Shown here: piece by piece, positions 38,901-50,900 of the stretch
Numbering within the stretch: the stretch's first letter is position 1
Layout: each line of letters begins with the position of its first letter
Source: Omphiscola glabra
Lineage: Eukaryota; Mollusca; Gastropoda; Lymnaeidae
Reading direction: 5' to 3'
NCBI GenBank assembly: GCA_964017045.1
Contig: OZ024802.1
Coordinates: 6,432,413 to 6,496,412, forward strand
Length of the DNA stretch: 64,000 bases
Program-made: the position numbers and the translations under genes
The notes under the pieces: generated by a model
Seen by the model: the letters and a program-made list of their open reading frames with translations, nothing else
The model's database searches: none
Told to the model about the DNA's origin: nothing

Positions 38901-41900
38901 TGAATCTGAGAGTTATTTCCCATCTTTGCACTTCTTAGTTAGAATTTTCATTCCTTACCAAGCCCACAGCATTTACTGTAGGGCATTTGTGTATGGAGAG
39001 TATGGCTATTTTTACAAGTGTTTGTTGGTTGATTTCATTGAACTAGAGAGGTTACCTGGAGACAGCTGTTGTCTTTAGGCTTGTTTTGAGCATGACCCAT
39101 TGCAGTCTTAGTCATTTGGACCTTGAGAATGTTTTAGTGCAGAGTTGAAATTGTTGGTGTATGTTCATATGAACTTTCTTCTTTAGGTATTCAAATATGG
39201 ATGAGTAGTCATTTGTATTCTCTTCTTCCCTATCATTTTCTCACTCCCGTCCATCAATTCTTGACATGTGTAGCACCTGTAGAAGAAATTATGGAGGTAC
39301 AGAAAGCGAAGCCTAAAGAGGAAGCTGCACCCCCTAAAAAACCAGAGGAGAAAAAACCAGAACCCAAAAAAGTTGAGGAACCCAAAAAAGTTGAGGAACC
39401 CAAAAAAGTTGAGGAACCCAAAAAAGTTGAGGAACCCAAAAAAGTTGAGGAACCCAAAAAGCCAGAAGAGAAAAAACCAGAGCCTAAGATACCAGAAGAA
39501 GTGAAAAAAACGGTTGAGGAACCCCAGAAATCTGCAGCCCCATCCATAGTGGTGGATGAGGATGACAAAGGTAGAGTTGGTAAACAAAACAAGGGAGTTA
39601 GAAACTTAAGAAAGGGGAAACAACCCAAAGTGGATGCTGACACAGAAGAGGATTCTGGTTCCAAACCAAGGAATCAAAAAACTAAAGGTGGGAAGCCGTA
39701 TGTGAAACAACCCACCACCATACTTGAAGAACTGGAAGAAGGTACGGTACAGGCTCTTTGTATTGGTGCATGGCTTGCTTTGGGTGTTGACTGCACTCTC
39801 TGTTGCATGCCTAAACCTTTGTTAGAGAACTCATACATTTCATGTGACCTACATAATGGTAGTCTTATTAAATTATCAAAATGTACTGGTTGTACTGCAG
39901 CAGTGACTCCCTTTATGGTCTTATTCCATGAGGCGGACTGCTCGAGGACAAACATCTTATGTTGAATTTAAGATTTGGTCTGGCAGAGTTCTTTGGAAGA
40001 AAATAAGTGAACCAAGACAGAAAAATATTATGGTTTAGGACATGCTAGTTTTAGGCAAGTGCAGATTCTCTGCAAGTCTGTGCAGGTTATTAAACAAGTT
40101 TCATTTCATATTAAATTCAAGACATGTTGAATATGAAGTTAATTTATAAATTTAAAATTTAGATTTAAAGTGCTCCACTTTTTTTTCAGTGTGTTTCAGC
40201 TGTAGAATAGGGTTTAAATGGTATAAAGCTTCATAAGATTCAAAGATACAAAGTATGAGTATCAAAGATACAAAGTATGAGTATCAACTTTTAAAAAAAA
40301 AAAACAGAGCAAAGTGCAGAACATTTAAGCTAAAAATACTTGAGAAGACATAGAATATTCACATCAATAATACTACAAACGATGAGTATGCATTAGTCAT
40401 CATATAACTAATACCATAGACAGAAATGGGCTTAAGCTCCCAGCAGACACACAAAAGTAATAAAGATGGATGGAAGACAGTGGGAAACATTTAATAAAGG
40501 AGGATGAAAGACAGTGGAAAACATTTAATAAAGATGGATGAAAGACAGAGGGAATCATAATTTAGTAAAGATGGATGAAAGACGGGGAAACATTTAATAA
40601 AGATGGATAGATGACAGAGGGAAACATTTAATAAAGATGGATGGAAGACAGGGGGAAACATTTAATAAAGATGGATAGATGACAGAGGGAAACATTTAAT
40701 AAAGATGGATGGAAGACAGGGGGAAACATTTAATAAAGATGGATGGATGACAGAGGGAAACATTTAATAAAGATGAATGAAAGACAGAGGGAAACATGTA
40801 ATAAAGATGGATGGAAGACAGAGGGAATCATTTCAATACTTAATTTGGAATGAAAGAATATTATCAAATTTCTTTTAACTTCCTTCTTTAAGGAAGGGAA
40901 TCCATGACCATAGTAAAAAGTCATCAAATATAAGCAACCAATAGACTGATTTGGCTGTTACATATGAACTTGCTAGGTTTTTTTCATTCCCTTATCTCTG
41001 CGTGAACATATAGGCTACCTCAAGTGCAGATTGATTTTCAAAGATTTTATGCAAGTGTCAATTATTGATTGGAATGAACCAAGACCTCAATCTCCTTAGT
41101 GTACCAGGCTGATAACACAAAACATGCCAGGCCTGATATGTCGTATAATACATTATCATATCATATTCATGTGAAAAGTATAGCTCACAGCAATAGATTG
41201 ACTAGAGAAACTCAAAAATGTTTGAGATTGTACTCCTGAATCAGACCAAATTTAACATGAACAGAATAAAGCTAAAGCCTGCGTAAGAAGAGATATAGTA
41301 TATATATTCCACTTTGCTTGTTGCACCTTGAGAGTAATACACTGGGGATGTCAGTCTATTGTGTCAATTTAAATATTTCAACCGTAATCTGCTTAACCTT
41401 TTACCCAGAAAAGATTTTGGAGGAACCACCAGCAAACCAGTTTAAATCAAGTCCATTTTCCCATTATACTTCTGTATGGCATAGATTCCGCTGTTGTGCG
41501 GTCTTGCTCCAATGGGCTGAAATGAGAATTATTTTGCTCTTAAAATATACACAGGAGCTTAGCTGTTTTCTTTTCATGGCTACATCCCCTCTGTGTTCTT
41601 GAATAGTTTGTTTCGTTTCTTTGTTTTTCATAGTAAATTTGCTTCAGCTGCGGTAAGAAGGTGGCTATACATGTTTATAGTCTAAACCAGTAGTTAGTTA
41701 GTCTAAAACAGTGGTTCTCAACCTTTCTAATACCGTGACCCTTTAATACAGTTCCGCATGTTGTGGCGACCCCCAGCCACAATTTTTTTTTCTTTGCTGC
41801 TTCATAACTATAGAGGACGTGTGTTTTCCGATGGTCTAAGGCGACCCCTGGGAAAGGATCATTCGACCCCCAAAGGGGTCACGACCCACAGGTTGAGAAC

Positions 41901-44900
41901 CGCTGGTATAAACACCATTTTTCTGCATCCTTCTTTAGCTTTGATTAAAAAAATGTTAACGCTTATTTTTGAGGATAGAATGTCATATTCTTTTATTTTA
42001 GAGCCAAGGTGAATCTCACAATATGCAACTATTTTAGATGTAACTATTTTAGATGTTACGAGTGTTCGTTCTTCTGGCCAGTTGGTTTGACCTCACAAAA
42101 CTATGTAACAATGCTAACCGCCTATTTAAAATTAAATTATCCATCAGTTTTCTGAACTTGTTGCTTTTACCCAAAGAAAAATCCAGTAATACATACATTT
42201 CGCAGCTTTGAGATTTCTAACTGGACTGTCATAACAATGGTGATCAAGTACCCAGTTGTCTTTCTTTGCTTCAGTCACAAGGTCCTCACCTGCCAATAAC
42301 AAGCCCTTTAACCAACTGTAGATCTGTTGAAGTTAGCACAACATTACATAATTGATCAAGTACCCAGTTGTCTTTCTTTGCTTCAGTCACAAGGTCCTCA
42401 CCTGCCAATAACAAGCCATTTAACCAACTGTAGATCTGTTGAAGCTAGCACAACATTACATAATTATTAGTAAGATGATCTGGGCAGAGCTAATTCATGC
42501 ATATAGCTTGTCAAACATAGTGGCATTGAAATGAACAAAAACACACATAATTGAATGTTGACTAACTAATCAAAAAGACTAATTTATGTAAGTATTTGTG
42601 CAGTAAATACGTATACATTACCATTTTGAAATATGTTAAAATAGAATCAGATTATTTTAACAAACTATGTATGAAGTCTAGTTAATTTAAATCATTGCAG
42701 CATGGCATAAATAAAAAATTTCTATCTTAGTCAGACATTCTCTAGTTAGTTTGTCTTTCTCATCAGTTAGTTGGGTAAAGTTAGTTAATGCCTTAGTCAG
42801 ACATTCTCTAGTTAGTTTGTCTTTCTCGTCAGTTAGTTGGGTAAAGTTAGTTAATGCACCTCAGGGTACGGTGTTAAGTTTATTGCTGAATGGTCAGAAA
42901 CATTGTCATTTTTCTCTCATAGTCCTCTATTCAATGCTTTAGCATTATGACTTGCCAATTTCTACTCTCTAGATTTGTTATGCTCTTTCTTTTTCCATCC
43001 TGATGAAAAGTTGTTCGCTTACAAACATTGAAAAAAAAAAGAAAGAAAAAAAAGTGTTTGTTTAAATTTAAATGACAAACTGTTGGATAAAGACTTTGGT
43101 GTTTGTTCTTTAAAGTCAGGCCAAATGTTGCTCTCCTTCATGACCCCATTTAGACTAATAGATTTGAAAGTGCACCTGTTATTTCTGTTATATTTTAAAA
43201 TGAAGCTATAATAGTTGTAAACAGAAGCTATCTTAGTATCTAAACTACATGGAAGGATCCATACAACATTAAATTTTTTCAAAATGTTTAATTAAAATAT
43301 ACATCTTTTAATTATTTTAAATTAAATAAAAAATTGTGTTTTAAAAAAAAAAAATAATGGCCCAATTAAGGGAAGCAACTTTATTCCATAGATTTCAGCG
43401 TGCAACTTTTCATCATGAAATTTTTTTTGTTACTGAGCCTCTCTATAAAGTGAGATTAGTGCATAAACTTGTTAGTCTGCACTGTAATCTATACATGATT
43501 GACGCTAAGCCAAGCTGCCTGTTTGCCTCTATCTCTTTCTACCTGCCTGCTCCTAAATTTGTAGTTTGTGTACATTTTGCTAAGATGGCTATGATGAAGG
43601 GGAGAGTGATGATGCCGATGATGATGGTGACAATCTATTCGATGCTGAGGACTCGGATGAAGGTTAGTGGGAGGTCCAAACAATGACATCCAAACTCTTT
43701 CATAAAAGCCTGTAAGCTGACCAATAAAATCCCTTACGTGTTGATATAAGATTTATTAATCTATTGAGATTAAATACAAAATAACCAAAAGATTATTTAT
43801 TCATTTAAAATATTCTGAAATTCAAACTATAGCCATGAATTTCATAAATTTTGAAAACTTAACTTTTGTGAAATTCTGGTCAAACAACAATGAAAATTAA
43901 CCCTGTGAAATTATATATTTAGTTATTTCAGTTTGGTTCACTATTGCGTCATATTAAGACACCTTCCTCGCATGTAGAGTGTTTCCCTTCTTTGTCCCTT
44001 GCATGAAATTTTTCAATCTCCTCCCATTGGATACAATTTTTACACAGATACCAAATGTTCTTATTTCATTAACACTGCTGTTGATGGATGATCTTCACTT
44101 TTCAATTAAATTATCTGTTGTTATGGCTAACACTGATTTTCAAAATTACTTGTCTTTAATATGATTATCTTTAAAGCCAATGGTCACTCTTATCAGGCAA
44201 GTAAAGTCTTTGCAACTTTTAATGAATTACATCAAATTTAAGCTAAGTGAATTTTTTTAAATTTTAGGTTAAAAAATTATTTAAATTCTGATGAAAATGA
44301 CCTGTGGCTAGAAATGTTTAGTTGTCATTTCCGTGAGAAGAAATGGATGTCTAAGAAAGGTAAGTCTGTGACAGGTGTTCTCATTATCAGTTCTATTCTT
44401 CAATCCTTAATCTTAAGAGAAGGTAAGGAAATTCTTAATTTTATAACTCTGACAGAATTTTTTTTAAATTTACACATTAACAATGAAAATTTGATTTGAT
44501 ATTTCCTGAATGTATTTCTGTGACATAGTGACACATATTTTCACCCCTATAGGATTAATATGGTCAATTTTTTTGTTGGTCCTTTTTAATTTTTAATCAT
44601 TTATTTTGTTGGTTAAAGGAATATACCAAGAAATCATTTTGTGCTTAAATTCATTTAAAAAAAAAAAAAAATAGAAATAAAGGTGCAGGATCAAAAGATG
44701 AAATTGGTTTATGTAGCAGTTCTGGCAGTCGTCAAATATGAAAAAGTGATGCATATAAGCATTGACACAATGAAATTATTGAAATAAAAGTCATATAATC
44801 TGCATTCATTGAGAAAAGAAATCATATTTGAAAGTTATTGCTTACATTGTATTTGGAATTGCATAGAGAATTATAATTATATGATGACTGGATGAAACAT

Positions 44901-47900
44901 AAGGTAGAGCTGAGTATATCCCCTCTTAAAGATGGACACGCCCCACCACATTTAGGACTAGTTAATTCTTCTAATATTCACTAAAGCAGTGGTTTTTAAA
45001 CCCTTTTTTTTTGGGGGACACACTTAAATTGTTAGATAAAATTAGAATTGTGCACACCATTCAAGTTAATAGAAAAAATGTCATACAAATATGTATGATT
45101 AGATTAGATTGAATGCATAATATTGTAGGTGACATCTTATTGCAAATGACTCCATGTTTTACAGGTAAAAATCACCCAAACCCTTTTTTTATTCATTTTA
45201 ATAAAAGCCAACCCCCCTGTAAATTATTGATTGAAAACCACTGCAATAAGGTCAATACAATATGAGTGCTATAAAGTAAGATCAAGCATATTCCTTTAAG
45301 TATGAAAATTAAAAAAAAAAAATTAGCCTAGCATTTACTACACTTCAAATTTTTTTGGCCTTAGTAAACATTCCATAAATGTTATAACTCTTGAGTAGCT
45401 TATAGCAAGCAATTTTATTTATTTATTTCCATTTATTCAATATACATTTTACCAGTGAAAGGTATGTGCTCGGGTTCATGAATGTGGGCAGAGTTCCTGG
45501 CAGTCATCATATAATGAACTTTATAAACATTTTCAAAAGATATGTTGATGACATCAAACTATTTGTACCACCTCACGCCCCCATTCCATGAGCACTCTCC
45601 TTTTACTGTTGTAATTCTCGTCTGTTTTGTCATCATTTTAATAATTCATTGTGCTTCTCATCTTGTTGCTTTTGAGTTACATCAATATTTAATTTAAATT
45701 AAAAAAAATATTGTTGAGTTTTCTCACAGCTTAGTATAATTTTCTAATTTTTAACTTGTTTTTAAATGGAGAAAATAGTCATTTATTTAAAAAAATTAAT
45801 TCAAATTGTTTTGTTTAAAATATAATTCTTGTTAAACTTTGTTTATAAATTCATAACTAAACATTGGATCATTTTGGAAATTTGTATTCAAATTTTTTTT
45901 AAATATAAAGGATAGAAATGTTCATGAATCAGACTAAAAATTCTATTTCTTTAGTACTATTTGAGCATTTTCAATTTTGTTTAAGTACCTACTTGTAAAG
46001 AAATATTGAGCTTATATTTGATTAAAAGGTTCTTTCCATTTGAGGTTTAATTAGATTACTCAAGGTATGCAGTACTTATGTTTCAATAGAGTGACTATGA
46101 ATCTATTCAGTACTTATGTTTGGATAGAGTGTCTTTGAATCTAATCTCATGTTCACTTCTTTCTCCAGGTAAGCTGAGCATTGATCTCAAGGTAGGTGTA
46201 ATGTAGCTGATTCCCAATGAGACTGTTTATGTCAATCCTGTCATACTGCTTTACCATTTGCTCACACTAAATTGTGGTCACTTTTCAGGATATTTTTGAA
46301 TCATTTTTTCACATTAATCTTAAAAGTTCATTTAATCTAAAGCATTGTTAAAAAACGTTTTGAGCCTTAGATAAACATTAGTTTGTAACATTACCAAAAT
46401 GATCTCTGGTTTATACCATGTACTATTCTTAATGTGGTTCTTGTACTTTTTCAGGATGGCAAGAAACCATTGCGAATTGGAGAAGGTCCAGCTTTCAAAG
46501 AAAAACCAGTCAACCAAGTTGTCTTTGAGGGTAAGTAACCCTGGCAGTAAGTCATAGACTGAGTAAGTAACCTTGGCAGTAAGTCATAGGCTGAGTAAGT
46601 AACCCTGGCAGTAAGTCATAGACTGAGTAAGTAACCCTGGCAGTAAGTCATAGACTGAGTAAGTAACCCTGGCAGTAATTCATAGGCTGAGTAAGTAACC
46701 CTGGCAGTAAGTCATGGGCTGAGTAAGTAACCCTGGCAGTAAGTCATAGGCTGAGTAAGTAACCCTGGCAGTAAGTCATAGGCTGAGTAAGTAACCCTGG
46801 CAGTAAGTCATAGACTGAGTAAGTAACCCTGGCAGTAAGTCATAGACTGAGTAAGTTACCTTGCTAGTAAGTCATAGACTAAAAAAGGAAAGGGATTACA
46901 CCAAATTATTATAAAAATTGTGTCTCAATTTGACAGTCTAACCCAGTGGTTCTCAAAAAATTTTTGACCACCGCCCCCTTTGGCAAATAAACTCGCACCC
47001 AATTACAAATATTCCCTGAATAAAAATACACGTTTGCAATACCCACTAAGTTAGGAAATTGCACAAATAAATGTAATTTTAGACTTAAATTAATTCAATA
47101 ATAAACCAATAAATGAATACCTTAGCTCTTTTAAAAATGATTAGTTATTTAGCAAGAGTTTTACATATCTAACAACTTCACTGATTGTTTTTCTTAAAGT
47201 GATGAATGGCATTGACAAAGCGATGGAAAAACATTCCAGCATGTTCATATATCTGAGCTGTTTCTTTGCATTAAGCAAAGTTAGATGACCTCAATGACAC
47301 CACCTTCCACCAAAAACAATGCTGAGAATCCAATGAAGAACTCTCTAATCATCTTCCACTGTGCACAATATGATAGCATATTTCATGGCTAAAACTCACG
47401 ATAATATTTCATATTAAACTTTGTATTCCGCTCAATTTCCATTTTGGCTGGAAAAGCCCCTCCATTTCAACAAGTGCATCAGTTAAGAAAATGGAAATAC
47501 GAGAAAGTCATAAAATCAATTGTCTTATGTGGCTTATCCAAACAATTGTTAAGTTCTACCAAAGAATCATCTTGCATCTCGCCAATCTCTTCTAATTCAT
47601 GGGCTTGGTCATCTGTATAACTAGGAAAAGCCAAAAATGGTGAAATAATTAGTGAGGGAGAAAAACTTTGTATTTAAGAAATTGATGCGATTCTCCTGCA
47701 ACTGCAAATAAAAATTTAGTGATTATTTTTTAAATAAATTAAATGTGGAGTTTGCTTTCATTGGAGTAAGCACTGAGAGAAGGGTCAACGAATGTCAGTT
47801 TTAAGGAGTAAAATCTGCATCCTTCTGTTCACAGAGCCTCAGAATCAGTCAATCATTGAGAGTGTGTGCTTAAATTTAATTCACCACGGCAATGACGACC

Positions 47901-50900
47901 ACTGATTTCTTTTTAGCAACCATAATTTGGCAAAGAATAGCGCCAAGATTTATATATATGTGTGTATATATATATATATATTTAATGCATTCACACACAC
48001 ACACACACACACACCCTCCCAAGTATGTTTTTTTTTGTTTCCTTGCGTTGTTTTAATTGTCATTTTAATTGTTATGACTTTTTTTTTCAAGCCTTAGCTT
48101 TTCTTATTTCACTATTTATTGACTTCAAATGGCTTGAATGCAGTCCACCATATATTATCTATGAAGTCAGTACCTCACAAATTACTGGCAGGATGAGTTC
48201 TTCACCCAGTTTTGTGTCTTGCCACATTTACCACTAAAACTTACCATGTTATTTCATATGATATGTGAAAGCCTTTGGTGTTTTCTTGAGAAAAAATGCA
48301 AAATATGCTTGACCTTCTTTAGCTCATTTAAAAAAATGTTTTGTTGTCCATCACTGCTTATAAATATTTTGGAAAGATCAAAGGTCTTTTCTCCGTTCAT
48401 TGTGTGGGGAGTAAAACTTAAATGTCTATACTTGACTATTATTTAATGCAGACTATCAAAACAGAATATTGTCTGTGCTTAGAATATTAACGTTTTATTT
48501 TTAAAAAATATTCTCAATAATAATTCCAGGGCCCCCTAAAATCTCTCCCCATCAGCGCCTGCCCCCCACCCTTCCACTGATCTAAACACAGACGTAGATG
48601 ATTCTATAGCTATTTCTTATCAACGCAGGTGATGACCTCAAGGTAATAGTAACAGCTGATCCCAAAGGGAAACCACCACCAGCTATTAAGTTCTACCGAG
48701 GCCCCAGGGAGTTGAAGGATGACTCACGAGTGACCATAACAGTGGATGGATTGACCTCCGTCCTGGGCATCAAGAGAACCCGTATAACAGACGAGGCCAA
48801 GTACACCGTAAACATTGAGTCTGAGGGTGCCATCACGGACACAGCAACATTCTCAGTTTTCATTAAAGGTATAATTACAATAACATCACAATTCAATATT
48901 TGAGCTTTTTGTGTTTCATTTGTCTTACTCTAAAGACTTTCACTTCATGGTGAAATATCCTAGTCCAGTGGTACCTAAACTTTGTTGAGCTGGAAACATT
49001 TGTAAATTTTTTAAACCACCTGGACATCCTCATCAGGCCTCAAGCCTCATTGATCTACATTGTTACCAAAATAAGTTTTATATTGCAAACTAACTTTATG
49101 TTCATAATTATACACAACATTTATTTAAACATAAGTTTCATTCTCACTGAGTTTTTCAAATTTTACTTAGTGTCACTATCTTTGTCTAGGGAATGATTCT
49201 GGTTCATTCATGTACATATTCAAAGCATCAGACCCAAACATTTATCTCAACAATAATAACAATTCTCTTACAGATGTTTGCTACATTATAAAAAAGCCTA
49301 ACTCATTTATCTAACATGGTAAAATCATAAAGTCACTTTTAAAAGTAAAGAGGAAATGCCACCTGACGAGCATAAAAAAGTGGCAGGAAAAATATAATCT
49401 TGAAAAAATGTTACAACTTAATTAATCACTGATTTCAACTCTTGCCATCAAGACAAGGTAATAATGCAACACTAAATTTAATTGATTTATTTTGTTGGCC
49501 CACCCTGTATATCAATCAGCCAGTCTGAAGCTGAATATCAGCCAGTCTGAACCTGTATATCAGCCAGTCTGAAGCTGTATATCAGCCAGTTTGAAGCTAT
49601 ATATCAGCCAGTCTGAAGCTATATATCAGCCAGTCTGAAGCTATATACCAGCCAGTCTGAACCTGTAAATCAGCCAGCCTGAACCTGCATATCAGCCAGC
49701 CTGAAGCATATATCAGCAGGTCTGAAGCTACATATCAGCCAATTTGAAGCTATATATCAGCCAGTCTGAAGCTATATATCAGCAAATTTGAAGCTACATA
49801 TCAGCCAGCCTGAAGCTCACCAAATGTTTTCATGCAGTTTAAGTGTTGCCTACTAATCCTACTTTTCTGTTATCCCAACAGATCCCAAAGATTCAGCCTT
49901 GGATTACAGAAATATCCTCAAACACAGGTCAGATGCAACATATTTAGCTGCTAAGAATTTAAGACTATGAAGATTTGAACTGACTCTTTATTCCTCTACA
50001 AAAATATACACTATAACTTTATTTAAAATGTTCTTGTCATATTTCTTTTAGCCTTATAAATATGTGACAACAAATTCTGTATTCTAATAGACTTAAATAT
50101 TAAACTTTTTTTAGCACTTTTCTGTTGTAGTTTCCTGAGACGATATATAAAAATTCTGTTTGGTGAAACAAATCTATAAAATGAAAGTTAATTGATGTAA
50201 ACTTTTAGTTGAAAAAAACAAGAGTATTTTAAAATCCTTTAACTCCAGGGAACATGCCAAAAATAAAGAAGAAGAAGAGGAAGCCGACTGGGGGAATCTA
50301 AAGCCAGGTAAACAATTAACCAGGGACATCAGGTCATCATAATGGGTCAATGAAATTAACCAGGGACATCAGAGGTCATCATAATGGGTCAATGAAATTA
50401 ACCAGGGACATCAGAGGTCATCATAATTGGTCAATGAAATTAACCAGGGACATCAGAGGTCATCATAATGGGTCAAAGGAATTAACCAGGGACATCAGAG
50501 GTCATCATAAAGGGTCAATGAAAAAACAAGCTCTTTTTATCTCAAAGATGTGGCATGAATTTTATTATGAATATCTGTGACACGAAAAGAAATAACATGA
50601 TCATCTTAAGTTTCCATAAGTGTATATTCACCTCATTAGGTGTTGGGTAATATGGCAAAAATTTTATTGGATGAAACGCTTTTGAGGGGGGGGGGGGGTG
50701 TAGCAGTATCTTAAGCACAGGACACTATCAATAATTGTTCTATTTATTTTCTAAATATGTATTGCAAACAGCCAGCAGTGTGTCGTGGAAGTGTTAACCG
50801 TTTGTATCTATTTAATGTGGCAGTTTTCCTGATGGTCAAAGTCATGTTGTGCGTGTTTCTTGTCCATGGAACTGAAAAATTATTTTTCTAGACCACACTA

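Noticed and set aside
39201..39273. Extension of exon 17 upstream to an ATG at 39201
   Set aside because: The translation has no linker character, and a good acceptor (tgtgtag) at 39273 is in the phase required by microexon 16.
44322..44359. Exon-like CHFREKKWMSKK with a good gtaagt donor
   Set aside because: No acceptor gives the phase-1 start needed between exons 17 and 19.
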